DNA of 64,000 nt, taken from NCBI GenBank assembly GCA_021527695.1, contig JAKFAO010000004.1:496001-560000 (forward strand), written 5' to 3'. Under the pieces are notes generated by a model. The model was not told where the DNA came from. It did not search any database and worked only from the letters and a program-made list of their open reading frames with translations. Made by a program: the position numbers and the translations under genes. The DNA is from Naematelia aurantialba (taxonomy: Eukaryota; Basidiomycota; Tremellomycetes; Tremellales; Naemateliaceae). Shown here piece by piece: positions 24,401 to 37,900 of the stretch (position 1 is the stretch's first letter; each line of letters opens with the position of its first letter).

Positions 24401-26113
24401 GTTCACCAGTCGCACTGTGGGAGACTATGTCCGGGATGACACCGATCTGGTCTCCTGATGACAGGCAGACTGCAGGAACTGAATCTGAAAACAATAGTTG
24501 TAGTCTCACCGCCCATCTGCCACTGTCAGCTATCGTTGAGCGAGCAAACACACTTGGCCATGGCTTGTTGGGGTTTGCTGTGCAGATGGTTGTACACTTT
24601 GCGTCAGTCGGGCTTTTCCATCACTCACTAGATAGCAAGTCAAACATGCTGGGCATTTTTGGCCCAGGCTTATACGTTGGTTCGTTCGGAAACGGCTCAT
24701 TCGTCTCGATGGCAAACACCACATCTCTATCCGCAGGTGCCCACAACGCTCTGAAAGATCTTCCGAAGAGGATAAAGCATCTTCCCACGAAGAGATTTAT
24801 AACAGCATTTCGCTGACTTCCGGTTCCGACCTTTGCGATCCTGAAGGTAAGGATGCGGCGTGATCCGAAGCGACGAGCGAGACGGTCCGACTTGCCAGAC
24901 CTCTCTGGTTTGCAGAGGTCCATGCGGAACGGCAGGGTCGAAGCTGTCTTGGAGGGTGATCTGCTCGGTGAACGCTTCTGAGGGCTTCGGCGATATGGAT
25001 TGTCCTCGTCGACTGCAGAGCAAGCATACTTGACGGCCCCCTTGTCTCTTGCGCTGCCCAGGGGTGTCACTACGATCGAGTACGAAAGCCGGCCGCCATA
25101 CGGCCACTCGAGGGAATTGTTCCCGACGCCTCGCAGGTCATTCGACTGAATCGAAAGTTCTTCGCGGTCGACCTCGAGAATGGTACTCGCTTCGATCGAC
25201 GAGAGCCTCGCCGCAGATATTCTCGAGTATGACCCTATTTTCCGTTGCTCTACCGTTGCGAGCAGTTCCCGTAGCTTCGGCATGGCTTGAGTGGCAGACC
25301 CGCTGAGAGAGCGGATGTTGTCGAGGTCGAGGTCATCCCAGCTGATAGTGCGACTCCGACTCATGTATCGCTCGAGCTCCCATTGCACGTGGTACTTCAC
25401 TCCTTCCCGGAAGGCCATAGTCTGCCAGGCGTGGGGTGCGAGTACGTGAACATAACGCTCGTCTTCGTCCAGCGCGGGCAAGGGCGTCCAGGATTTTGGG
25501 TTCCCATTTCCATCAGGTAGATTGAGGAAGGGGTTAGCATCGTTCACTGGAATTGTATAGCTTGAGGCGGAAGGTATGTCGGCCGTAGAGTCGGCATGGT
25601 CCGGACATCGCTCGCGGATTGGATCTTCTGTCTTGACAGCTTTCAGTCGCTTGATGAAGTTGTCGGCGTCTCCATCAGAGAGCCGTTTGGAGAGGTAGGC
25701 GGACAGGCCTCCATTGTCCTGCGCGCTGGTGATAGGATGCTCGACATCTACGTGAGTTTAGCACCGCAGTGTACACACAGCCTACGTTGATGTCGATGGC
25801 CGGGAGGAAGACATGTTGCTCCTTCCTTGGTGCTCCCAGTGCCGTCTACTGGTCCCGGTTCCTCTTGCTGGGTTTTGTGTGTTCTCTCTAGATTGTCTAA
25901 TTCCCTCTGCAGGGAGAGATAGAAATGCAGCTTCGGCTCAATACGTCGCGCTGGTCTGGTCTGTGGTGGATTTCGGGGGATCGCTTCAATCAACCTTGCA
26001 ATGACCGAGCAAAAATGACAGCTGTACACACTCAGAAGGCGATGCAGACAATGGATTATCCTCTTCTCGGTATCAGAGGAGAATGAGCCAGAGCCAAGAG
26101 GAGGAAGATGCAA
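21426..26113 (-). CDS. RNA-dependent RNA polymerase (QDE-1/RDR family)
   Basis: This is a cellular RdRP of RNA silencing, which copies aberrant RNA into double-stranded RNA for Dicer. The catalytic motif is LLAGGDYDGDTVQLFWDSEL (DxDGD at 23246-23260). Upstream are family blocks SDGAGLMC, VQMRISGAKGMLVLMS and VLLRPSMIKAISRAEYTSDP (about 24360-24120). Downstream are LDFHTACAIKAKSAGAGATV and the end SDGDF. The N-terminal part includes YVHVLAPHAWQTMAFREGVK and FGSRRILTFRIAKVG. The start at 26113 (MHLPPLGSGSFSSD) is joined to the main frame by a 35-nt intron near 25750; a later start is possible. A GTGACGGGGACGAG minisatellite at about 21600-21775 falls between KRKVFMPLVDRPLS and the last exon and is probably an intron, although the frame is open. 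Length (about 1,200-1,400 aa) fits the family. Confidence 0.9.
21600..21775 (+). repeat. GTGACGGGGACGAG-type minisatellite inside the RdRP gene
   Basis: Imperfect units of 14-15 bp (AGGTGACGGGGACG and variants GGTGACGGAGACGA, AGGTGATTGGAGTTG) run for about 175 bases. On the gene strand they read as TSSPSPRPRHLV-like peptide, or lie in an intron ending at the branch/acceptor GCTAACAGTCAACGACCAG. Confidence 0.8.
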
Positions 26114-26676
26114 GGGGGGTTGCCGTAACAGAGCGTACTAGAGGTCAGTGATGTGTGCGAACCTGCGGTCTCACCGATTGTTGAATGTCATGGGAGTAGC
26201 TTGACAAGGACCAAGAAGGTTCCTCCATTACGCGGCGTGTTGCATGGAGAGCCGGCTTAGGTATGCTGCAGCATAACAGCGGGAAGGGCGCTCGCTAGGC
26301 TGCGGGATCAAGACCGCGACTCGTTGACATCAAAGGGGGGTCTATGCGTTGATGCCAGGTGCCCGACATTTGATGGTCGCCGGGAGCTAGGCGCGATTCA
26401 TGGGAAGATGAGTCCACCAAGGGAGCGGACGGGCTTGCTGCCTGGCGCTAGTCGCAGCCTTATTTGAGGGCAGTCCTTGTCAAAAGTGTCCTTGTCTAGC
26501 GCCAGAAACGTCTCCAGATTGCGAGTGCTTGACAACTGAGCGACGGACGATGCGGCGAGCTCCGCCATTTGTCCGGGGCCAAGGCCAAGCCACGTGATTA
26601 TCCGCCGACGAGACGTTAGCTGGGCCGAATTTCGATTCGATTCGAAGCCTCTCCGTAAACCGTAGTCAAGCCAGCG
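26114..26676. promoter_or_regulatory. Divergent promoter region, RdRP / mitochondrial PheRS
   Basis: About 560 bases between two divergent starts. It must hold both promoters. No TATA box or long repeat is evident; a minus-strand open frame here has no family motif. Confidence 0.5.
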
Positions 26677-28503
26677 ATGCGGCTGGGCAGACGGGCCCTC
26701 GTGGAGCATGCGTCCCTGCTTGTCCGCTGCTCGCGGCATTCATCAAAATGTACCCCCGGCAGACTATGTGGTCTTCGATACCAATCAACGACAGCAACTC
26801 CTCAGCCTTATGTGATCGATTCGCTCCAGTACCCTCGAGACAGCCTCTCCAACACTCCACCCAACATCATCTCCAAACTCCCTCGTCACCTCCACCTGAC
26901 ACCCAATCACCCGCTTTCTATCATCCGACAGTCTATTGAAGGCCACTTTGGACCCACCTTCACTCCGGTGACACCTAAGTCTGCCGTAGTATCCGTCAGG
27001 CAAAACTTTGACGAGCTCGGCTTCCCAGCGGATCACCCGGGCCGCAGCGTAACCGACTCGTATTATCTCAACAGCGAATACATGTTACGGACGCACACGT
27101 CGGCACACGAGGTGGAGACGTACCGCACTGGTTTGGACAGGTGGCTGCTGACGGCCGACGTGTACCGCCGAGACGAGATTGACGGGACGCACTATCCGGT
27201 CTTCCATCAAATGGAGGGGACGCAAGTATGGCCGTCTTCCGAGCTGTCCCAAATACCAGATCTCAACGCGGAACTGGCAGCGAAATTGGCAGGTTGTCCA
27301 TTGGTGATTGAGGATCCGACGACCATCTCTCCTTCCAACCCGTACCAGGCATCGCATGACGCGGCCCACGCCGCGCAGATCACACAGCATCTCAAGCACT
27401 CGCTCAACTCACTCATCTTCTACCTCTTTGGACCGATCGCAACTGCACATGGCGAACCCCTGAGAATACGCTGGATCGAAGCGTTCTTCCCGTTCACAAC
27501 GCCGAGCTACGAGGTGGAGATCTGGTGGAACGGCGAGTGGCTGGAACTTCTGGGCTGTGGCGTCGTCATGCAGAAGACTCTTGACCAGGCAGGTGAGGTT
27601 TATGACCCAACCATCTCACGACCCTGCTGATCATTCGCCCGTCGACTCCCTCGTCACAATCACTGCTCGTCTGACCCTCGTCACGATCACTGCATTTTCC
27701 GGCCCACTTGCCGCCTGTGCCGCTTCTTTCCACACACGCCTCGCGTGTCGCGCTCCTCTCTCCGATGCATCTTCAGGCCAATCCCACAAGTCCGGCTGGG
27801 CATTCGGCCTAGGTCTCGAGCGTCTCGCCATGGTCCTGTTTTCGATCCCCGATATCCGCCTCTTCTGGTCCCACGACCCGCGGTTCTTGTCCCAATTCGC
27901 AGACGGGAACGTCCGTACGGCGTTCAAGCCGTATTCCAAGTACCCTGTGAATCTTAAGGATATGAGCTTTTGGATAGGCGGGGGATGGCATGAGAATGAT
28001 TACTGCGAGATTGTGAGGGACGTTGCGGGGGACCTCGTCGAGACAGTGTCAATGGCGAGTTCCTTTCTTCTATGTGATCCTCGCTGCTTCCGCACCATCC
28101 TTCCCTTCCCTCTTCACTCTTCCTTCTCTCTTCCTTCCCTGATCTCCTATCTTCACTCGTCGCCATTTCTGTCTGCTTCTTCCTTCGTCCTTCTTCCGAA
28201 CGCACGTCTGTGTCCCCTGCTACAGGAAATAGAACGAAATCCCAGCTGAGACGCTACAGATCGACCAGTTCACACACCCCAAAACTGGCCGCGAGAGCAA
28301 GACGTATCGCATCAATTACAGGAGTATGGACAGGTTAGTCTCCACGTTGTCTCACCCCCTCTCGCTCGTACCATGCATGAACCTATTCTCAGCACGATGA
28401 GCCCCGCTAACTAGACAGGGTGCTGTCGAACCCTGAGATCAACGCTTTACAAGACCAGATCAGCCGGCGGATCGTGGCGGACATGGGCGTGGAGATGAGG
28501 TAG
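26677..28503 (+). CDS. MSF1: Phenylalanyl-tRNA synthetase, mitochondrial
   Basis: A monomeric class II synthetase that charges mitochondrial tRNA-Phe. The start [20 protein letters not shown] is basic and hydrophobic, as expected for a mitochondrial targeting peptide. The catalytic core contains [14 protein letters not shown] (motif 2 region), [37 protein letters not shown] and the motif 3 block [20 protein letters not shown]. The C-terminal FDX-ACB tRNA-binding domain is reached as [32 protein letters not shown] and, after a 190-nt pyrimidine-rich intron (about 28054-28245), [20 protein letters not shown] and the end [12 protein letters not shown]. All expected domains are present. The stop is TAG at 28501-28503. 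Confidence 0.92.
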
Positions 28504-28829
28504 CTGCAGGTCTCCTGGGTTTCGTGTCCACACATACAAACATATTGATCCCTATGCCTTGTCGTCTGGACGACAAGACGACAAGACAGGGAGGTACTCT
28601 ACTCGACAAGAGTGACAGCATGCATAACATGGTTGAAATCATACGCTTCACTGGGCGTCTGGTCGTCTTGGTAATGGATAGATGGAGATCTGCACATCTC
28701 CGCCGCGGTGCTTTTCCGGCCGGGACATGAACGCGTCTTGCCGACTGGAAAGCCAATCTGTCCATTTGGACCTGCGACATCGACGTCAACAGTTAGTACC
28801 GCCAGCAGACTGCAGACCGCTGTAATGCC

Positions 28830-30469
28830 ATGGCCTCGATCAAGATCTTCAGCTTGGCAGTCAAGGTGTGTCCGCGAGTAGCGTTTCCTGCCTGGTAGGA
28901 GCTGGCTGACCGTAGCACTCCTGGATTCTTGTTCCTCTCTCCCTGCTGTTCCTTCTTCCCTCTGATGCCCTGGACATCTGTGGGATATCACAACGGTGGT
29001 CGTCCGGCACCCGTCTAATCGGATGATAATGCCCATCTGTTGTTCGCTTTCTACGCCTTGGCCCATCTGGTGGTAGACCCTTGCCAAGCCCATAGCGAAT
29101 ACCATCAAGGCCCAAGCAGCCGAGTGCGTCACTCCTTCCCTTGGCATTTTGCACTTGCTCCCTCTCCCATACTCCCCTCCATTAACTCTCCCTCCTCCCC
29201 TCTTCTTCTCATGGCGTCCCTCCTTCTCTTCCCGATCGCTTCTCTGCCGTTATCATTCTCCCCAGAATGAGCTCGGAACCCGGTAAGGAGACGGCAGCCA
29301 GCGATCTGTTCCGGATCCAGCGTCGAATCCAACGACCAACCCCGGGCTAGCTTGGGCCCAGCGATGGAGCTTGCAGCCAGCGAAATATAGCTCGGAAGAC
29401 GCAAGTGACTTGCAGTAGGCTGATCATCCCAGCAGACACGAAACGTTTCGCAACATCTGCATTGGCCTCGCGCAGCGCATGCATCGGGCCGAGGCGAGGA
29501 TGCGGATGGGGCTCTTAAATGAGGAAGCGAAGAATATCAAGCCTCTGAATGATACGAGGTGGGTCATGCTTCTGTTCTCTCCATCTGCTTCCCCCTCTCC
29601 TCCTCTTCCTGCCTTCGTCCTTCTTCCGTCTGCCTTCGTCCTTCTTCCGTCTGCCTTCGTCCTTCTTCCGTCTTCCGTCGCCTGTCGCCTGGCTTCATTC
29701 TTCTGTCTTCTGTCGTCCCTCTTCCGTCTCCCTTCTTCCTTCTGACTTCTTCGTTCTTCCTCCTCTTCATGCCATATCGCGCACGTACGCATATCCACCC
29801 GCCTCTCGCCCTCGGCCGGCTGCCAACATCCGCTGACCAACGGATGCAGAGCCGTCCAGAACGGCGCTACAACCCTCGCCGAGACATTCCTCTTCCTCGT
29901 CGGCGCTGGCCTGGTGTTGGGCGAGTCGTTCAGGTCGTCGAGAAAGGAAGGGAAAAGGCGGGATCTAGTCTCTGAACGGCTGGATGGACTCGAGGAGGAG
30001 ATGAGGGCTTTACGAGCGACGTTGGAAGGCGGTGGGGGTTGGCAGGACGGTTTGTCAGAGATTAGACAACAGTGAGTCTTGTTTCCTATCTGGACTGTCC
30101 AAGGCGTGCATTACACGGGGCGCACCTCCGTGTTGTGCGCTCTGTCTTGTGATACGGGATGATGCCTCGACTCGCATCCAGGATGATGCCCTCGCCCTAA
30201 TTTCAGGCGTCTCAAACCGACCAGTTGCGCTGATGCCCCACAGGAACGAACAGATAGAAAAGGTCCTCGCGACTGTCATACATAATGGCCTGAAAGCCGG
30301 CTGGATGTCCCTGGGCCACGACCCAGATACACCTCACGCTTTACCACTCGTTCAAACTGGGCAACGGGCCTTTCCGCCTGCGCCGCGGATACAGGGACTT
30401 TCGCTGCAGCCACGTGAAACAAACAGTAACACTGCATCTTCTATCAATAGCCAGGATCCCAAGTCTTAA
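28830..30469 (+). CDS. OPA3: OPA3-like mitochondrial membrane protein
   Basis: Five exons are inferred. MASIKIFSLAVK (28830-28865) joins TLAKPIANTIKAQAAE (29078-29124), then HETFRNICIGLAQRMHRAEA (29436-29562), then AVQNGATTLAETFLFLVGAG (from 29850), and the last exon opens NEQIEKVLATVIHNGL. These blocks match the OPA3 family, small mitochondrial proteins linked in animals to optic atrophy and 3-methylglutaconic aciduria, with one hydrophobic segment (FLFLVGAGLVLG) and a following coiled coil. Introns are unusually long for this window (about 170-310 nt), and the intron at 29563-29849 is filled with a CTTCCGTCTGCCTTCGTCC pyrimidine repeat. The stop is TAA at 30467-30469. Confidence 0.88.
29580..29765 (+). 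repeat. Pyrimidine minisatellite in an OPA3 intron
   Basis: Units close to CTTCGTCCTTCTTCCGTCTGC recur at least three times at 29615-29680, surrounded by further C/T-rich sequence to about 29765. Confidence 0.8.
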
Positions 30470-30754
30470 TGTCACCAAGCATGCATAGAAAATACAATCC
30501 TGCAGATAACCGCTTTGATCCGTGTCCCGGAGAATTCCAGCAGGACGCCTTTGCGGCAGAAATCTCCGGTGAAGAGATAGCAGAAGCCTCCAGGCTGTGT
30601 CTGAGCGACATCGCACGCTTCTGTCATCGTGGCTCCTCGCAGTCCCCCTATTTGGGGCATTCCATCGGGGAGGTCTCTCTTTGGGCCCTCTCCCCTTGGG
30701 ACCTGCTTCCGATGCTCGCTTTTTGTGTGCATGCTGATATCACTCGTACGTTAT

Positions 30755-31168
30755 TCAATTCCTATGCCACTTTTGGTGTCCACCCTCTATTTTTATGCCA
30801 CATTTACAAAACCCCGCGGTCCCCGCGCCCCCCCCGCCGTCTTTTCCCATATAGACAGAAGAGGCGAACATTGCGCGCCAGTCTACCACTAGGTTTGGCA
30901 CAAACGGAGGCTGGACATCCATCTTCTGTAGCAGCGACTCGTACTCCTCCTCCCCTCCCCCGCCCGCCTCTCTCAATACCGACTCTTGCAAGGAAGTCAC
31001 CAGCGTACCCGCTACTTGTACTAGGTCGTCACTTGCACGGGCTTTCTTTCGCTCGCGATCGCCGCAACGCGCACAAGCAAATCCTTCTAGTCTCTTCAGC
31101 TGCCTCGCTTCCAACAGCCCAACGCTGCATTCCCCGGAAAACCACCTGTAGTTCACCTTGAGTCTCAT
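30755..31168 (-). CDS. Possible small hypothetical protein upstream of HOG1
   Basis: A 137-codon frame starting MRLKVNYRWFSGECSVGLLE has a balanced composition and a C-x2-C pair (CARCGDRERKKARAS), and runs divergent to HOG1. No family is recognised and no intron is needed. It overlaps the expected HOG1 promoter, so it may be chance coding potential. The rest of 30470-31309 shows nothing else. Confidence 0.3.
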   Translation of the reverse strand: MRLKVNYRWFSGECSVGLLEARQLKRLEGFACARCGDRERKKARASDDLVQVAGTLVTSLQESVLREAGGGGEEEYESLLQKMDVQPPFVPNLVVDWRAMFASSVYMGKDGGGGAGTAGFCKCGIKIEGGHQKWHRN

Positions 31169-31309
31169 CCGGTAAGCTGTGGCGTACGAGTGCGGAAGCG
31201 TATGCTGACATGATCATTCCTTCCCGGCGTTATGCGTTCTTTCCTCGGCCTGCCTTTAAACTCGTCCTCGATACCTATTCGCCTGCAGAACAGACACATC
31301 CATCTCACC

Positions 31310-32877
<1,568 letters not shown>

Positions 32878-33646
32878 TTGCCTCCTGTTTGTGGTTTCGC
32901 AGTCTCGGAGTTCCTGGGCATATACGCGTGTCTGAAGAGAAGATTTCGAATGAAGCAACAACGGAGCAACAGATGTACAAGCATACTCGCGATGGTTTCC
33001 CTTTTTCTGCCTAGGTCTCGACCCCTCTGTACTACTCTCTACTCTCATCATTCGAGCACTCCAGCTCCCCAGAGTCTCGCCATCCGATCACACCGCACCA
33101 AGAGTGTCTAGACCCCACATGTGCCCCGTCTTAGGTCATTAGTACATATTCACCCCCGTCCCTTTCTCGGTTTCTCGTTTCCTTTCCGATTCGGTCCAGC
33201 CAGGCGCGACACATATGATTCGCAAGCTTTGGTGATTTACATATCTGGTCGAGCAGGATGCGCATGCACAGCGTGCGAGGCAGATATGCAATGAATAGAG
33301 GGCGCTTTGGGTCTTGTGCTGACGGTGCTTTGGGTGTTTGGTGCAGACGGTGCTCGGGGTGTTGATGCAAGAGAGAAATGGAGGGCGACACGCTGCATAG
33401 TTGGACACGCTCGGTATAGTGGCGGTGAGGCTCGCTACAGCGACAGGCATCGTTGGGGACGCGGTCGTGAGCCGCGGACCCGGTGCTCTGTGGCGAGGAC
33501 TATACATTGTTGGTGCTTACATAGGTGAGGTAGGTACACGATATGTGGCGGCGGGTCGTAGTGATACAGGATACTAGTGATACATAATACGATGCGACAT
33601 GCGGATGGGATCGGGGGCCATACAGCGATTCGCAACGATCCATGTC
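32878..33646. other. Convergent intergenic region
   Basis: About 770 bases between the convergent HOG1 gene and the small membrane-protein gene. Short A/T-poor repeats (GGTGCTTTGGGTGTTTGGTGC near 33318-33360) are the only structure seen; no gene is supported. Confidence 0.5.
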
Positions 33647-34452
33647 CTAGGGGCCTGGCATCAGTGCGAGCCACTTGCAGATTGCCGTCGTGAGGTGAGT
33701 CACCAACGTGCGTCGTCCGTCGTGAACGTGAGTGTGAACGGGAATCGCGAGAACGTGAGTGTGAACGGGAATCGCGAGAGTGAAGAGAGTCGTGGACGTG
33801 AGTGTGAGCGCGGACCTACAGAACCAATGCCGTTTCCAACCTACTGCCAGCAAGCAGAGGCCAACGACCAGCACCCCAAAGACTAGGAAGGTCGGCACGA
33901 TGTAGCTCCCGTAACACTTGATCTCGCTGTTGGCGTCAGCTTTGCGCCTGCTCTCATCCAGCTTTGCGCCTGCTCTTATACAGCTTTGCGCCTGCTCTCA
34001 TACAGCTTTGCGCCTGCTCTCATACAGCTTTGCGCCTGCTCTTATACAGCTTATACAGCTGAGGGTTGGGGGTCGCTCATTTCTCCGTCTTCTCCGTCGG
34101 GTCGCAGGAACCAAAGCCCCCCTCACCTCCAGAGACATTCCCTGCTGAGCTTCGGCAGCCCCTCCCGGTGCCCCGTCGTCCCAATCGCCGCGGACCCATC
34201 GCCACCGCTGGACGTCGTGTCCGTGTATCCTCGAGGCTCTCCATACCCTCGCGTCGAATTTCCATACCCTCGCGTCGTATTTCCATACCCTCGAGGTTGC
34301 GGCTGAGGCTGGAGCGAAGTGGAGGAAGGCGTGCCGCCATCGTCGGGGAGTGCCGAGGCCGAGGGGAAGGAGATTTGGGTGGTCGAGAGACGGTGCGTGT
34401 CGGAGCGGTTTACGTGGGCCGGTAAGAGCGGCTGGCGGTCAGACGGTGGCAT
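33647..34452 (-). CDS. Small hypothetical protein with C-terminal membrane anchor
   Basis: No family recognised. The start MPPSDRQPLLPAHVNRSDTH is followed by a seven-residue repeat (RGYGNTT, RGYGNST, RGYGEP, RGYTDT). A clear donor (GTGAGG after CTCTGGAG, about 34126) pairs with the acceptor GCTGACGCCAACAG near 33927, joining RECLW to SEIKCYGSYIV and the hydrophobic helix PTFLVFGVLVVGLCLLA. The product would be about 140-200 residues with a single C-terminal transmembrane helix, hence probably tail-anchored. Whether a second intron follows LLA is ambiguous, because its length keeps the frame and both versions use the same TAG. The intron (33927-34126) is largely a 22-bp minisatellite. Confidence 0.5.
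33724..33777 (+). repeat. 27-bp direct repeat, two exact copies
   Basis: The unit begins GAACGTGAGTGTGAACGGGA and ends ATCGCGA, repeated head to tail. It lies in the 3' part of the small membrane-protein gene, in coding sequence (VLAIPVHTH repeats) or a possible intron. Confidence 0.85.
33937..34046 (+). repeat. 22-bp tandem repeat, five copies
   Basis: Five units of CAGCTTTGCGCCTGCTCTCA plus two bases, differing only at the last positions (ATC, ATA or TTATA). They lie inside the predicted first intron of the small membrane-protein gene. Confidence 0.95.
34240..34297 (+). repeat. 21-bp coding repeat, about 2.8 copies
   Basis: Units start TCCATACCCTCGCGTCG. At 21 bp they keep the reading frame and encode the RGYGN(S/T)T heptapeptide repeat on the minus strand. 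Confidence 0.85.
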
Positions 34453-34483
34453 TATCGCTTGCGAGTACTCTCGAGCTCGAGCC

Positions 34484-34525
34484 GGGAGCTGGGAGCTGGG
34501 AGCTGGGAGCTGGGAGCTGGGAGCT
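34484..34525 (+). repeat. 7-bp tandem repeat GGGAGCT, six copies
   Basis: Six perfect copies of GGGAGCT lie 32 bases upstream of the small membrane-protein start, in the 464-base interval (34453-34916) shared with the divergent DNA methyltransferase gene. No other signal is seen in that interval. Confidence 0.95.
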
Positions 34526-34916
34526 GAGGGGTCTCAAAGAGGTTGACATCGATCACTCACTCGATGACGGCATTGTCGGCCCGGTGCGATTTCGATGTTG
34601 CTGTTACATGTTACATGTCCACCTCTGACAGCCCATTTGCATATCCATGCTCGTCCTCGTACTCACCCCAAGCCTGGATTCTCGTGTACTGCATTGCATT
34701 GGTGTCTGTGCGAGACTACGACGCTCGGGCTATCACAGCTGCGGCTCGAGCGTGGCGTATGGGAGAAATGGATCTAAGCGGTCCTTGACGACACGCTAAG
34801 CTTTGGTTGAATACTCGCTCAGGCCCCTTTCTGGCCTATCCTTACTGCTGATTCGACTCACTTGCTGACTACCTTGCACATGTCTTGCTCAAAAGCACAA
34901 GCGCATTGGTGTGTCA

Positions 34917-37900
34917 ATGATCAGACTGAACGACGACATGAAGGACGAGTTGGATGACCGCCCAAACGACGACTCGGATGTAGAATACCTCGGTACGGCG
35001 ACGGCCTCGTCAAGACGCGCTCAAGCTTCCGCGCCCTCTCTGATCTCGACAGTGAGAACGCACGCAACGCCAAAACTGCCTCCCGTCGATACCCTGACCA
35101 ATCTTGCATCTCGTATCCCCCTCAATACGGGTGATCGCTCCACGATCAAGCTGCTCGATCGTCTCGGTCCTCGCTCGTCCAACAATGACGCTGATACACC
35201 CAACGTCTCTGCGTGGCGCGCAGTCCTAGTCGACGGTACCGAGATCTCCGTAAGTGGAAATGAAGTCGACGAGCTGATGCAAGATCGGCGACTGCGTTGA
35301 AATCCAGGTCCAAACAGCCGCCGGCCGTGCTTGTAAACCAGGCATGGTCCGCAAGATTCTGCGCATGGATCGGCACTGCGTCCATGTGCAGTGGTTACGG
35401 ACGTCGGCAGTTGGGCAAGAGGGAGAACTGTTTCTGGACCACGGGCATTGTCAGACGTTGCCTATCAAGTGCATCACGGCAAAGCTCACGACTAGCGCAC
35501 GGTATGTCCCTCCTCCATCTCCATCGTCGAGACTCCGTTGTTACCTCGACCCCATTGGACACTTCGACTCAATTCACACCGGGATCATTTGGCACTTCGA
35601 CTCAATGCACACCCAGACTCATTGACACGGCTTAGGCTGGTCTACGACGAGACACGCAATTCTTGGTCGTGCCCAGCGGGATTGACCATCTGCGATGCCT
35701 GTGTACACCAGCGACAACGCTACTTTCGCAGCCATGTGCATGCCGGCACAACTTATCATCAACTCGACTTTGTATTTCTGGACGCAAAGTCGACGGGACA
35801 ACCTTGGGCTGTTGGCCAGATCCTCTCAGTCCTAGGAAAGAGCGAGGGCGACTCTGCTGAAATTCATGGAAAGGTCGAGGACGGCTCTGCGGAAAGCCAA
35901 GAACAGATCGACCATGATTCTGTCGACATCCAGCTCTTCGAAAGGCGTGCGCATGGACGGAATATCTCTCCGACCACGAGGGATCGTGTCGCGCTTTCTC
36001 AGATCCGAGGCAAAGCATATGTGGTCAGCGATGCTGACGAGCTGACAGTCATGGACCATCCCTGCGTGCTCTTCTGGCAGAATGCATCAGAGGTATGCCA
36101 TCGCTGTCTGGCATCGTTCCGGGCAGAGCAGGCAGACCTGCTAGCTTTGCTCGCATTGGAGAGGCTCGAAGCGGCAGATTACTACGCTGGTGGTGGCGGA
36201 AGCGCGATTGCTGCACGCAAGTACTTTGACGTTGCGAGCTTGGTGGATATGGATCCTGTGGCCTGTCAAACCCTAGCGCAAGTTCCTCCTTGCTGTAGTC
36301 ACCATCAGAGCAGAGCGGCTGACTCGGCCAGAGCCAATTTCCCTTCCGCTGCGATTGTCTGTGGACAACTGGGCAATCTTCTCGACGCGTCCCGGTCACT
36401 AGTCGAAACCTCCCAACTTGGCGATACGTCGGCGCAGATACACCTACCCGCACAAGTCCGACTACCGCAGCCAGGCAGGATCTTCATCCTGACGGCCGGT
36501 CCACCTTGGTTCGTCTCACTTGCAGCTAATACTTTGCATCCCACAGTACTACTCGAGGCCTAAGCCCGGCTGATGCTGGTACAGTCAAGGACACTCTGGA
36601 GCGAATATGTTCAGATCAATCGATGATACGAGAAACAACGAGCTCCATGTCATCCTGAACGTCGTGAAGCTCCTACAACCAGACTTCTTCCTACTTGAGA
36701 ACGTCCCAGGTTTCAAGCGAGACTGGGACACCTCGGAAGGCGGTGTCGACGGGGAGTCCACCCGTAACTTTGCTATCGACGCCATTCGCAAATTGCTAGC
36801 GATCGGGTGAGGTTGAGGGGGCGGAGGCTGACCATCGATTGGAAGTCTTCAGTCAACAGCTAACCAGATGTAGGTACCAGGCCCGACTGACAGTCCTGAG
36901 TAGTAGGTCGTACGGCAGCCCACAGAACCGTATTCGATTGTTCATACTCGCCGCGAGAGTGGGCATCAAGCTGCCAGACTTTCCATCGCCAACTCACGCC
37001 AACCCGGGCATTCGAGCGACCATCTTTTCAGTCGAGGAGGATGCGGACTTGAAAAAGGTGTATCTGGGGTTTGGGACGCCAGGCTGCGGCCCGCTACCTG
37101 CTGTCGCCGCAGAGGACGCCATCTCGGACCTCCCACGTTAGTTTCACATGTCCCTCTCGGGGGTGGGGGTCGACTTTCTGCTGACGGTGCAGCTTTCGAG
37201 TATGCGGGGTAGGGTCGACCAGCTAGGGGCCCCTGCTCTAACTGATGAATGCAGAGGTACACTTGTTCGATCGAGGGCAGCGGGGATCCCCCGGTTCCGC
37301 GCAACGGTAGCGCCAGTGGTAGGTGCCACGCGCGTACGAGAGAGAAAAGTGGGCTTCACCCATCCCGTGCCCTACGCCACACTGCCTCGAAACGACTATC
37401 AGCGCCGTAAACGGGGGTCGCAAACAGCCGTGGTGGACCATCAGACTTCTCATCGGTCGCAGCGGGAGCTAGACATGTGCGTTGCCCCTCCCCCGTTCTC
37501 AGTCGTCGCTTCGACTCGTCAGCCACGTGAGGCTCCTGACTTGGCTAACTGACATGGCGGTTCCGCACTTAGCGTGTTTGGAGCGTCGGCGTATGCTGGT
37601 CGACCGGGAGATCGGGAGGTGCGGGGCTGCGAACGGATGACAGACCCGCACGGCGCCTTTGCGACATTGATGACCAGCAGCCGGCCGGGTGGCAAATACA
37701 CCGGCCCGGTGCACTGGAACGTGAGTGAGCCACTCGAACACCTGTTCGAAACGCCGTGCATGTGTACCTAGGGCATGTCGTCAGGGGTGATGTAGAGTAC
37801 TGATGGGATGTTGGACGATAAGCAACGACGGACATTCACGATCGCCGAGCGCAAGCGGATCCAAGGCGTGCCGGATGGGTATACGCTCATGGGCTCGAAC

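Noticed and set aside
26398..26739. Minus-strand frame overlapping the PheRS start
   Set aside because: No family motif; it overlaps a well-supported targeting peptide on the other strand.
33937..34046. CRISPR-like repeat array
   Set aside because: Units are directly contiguous with no spacers, the genome is eukaryotic and the array lies in an intron.
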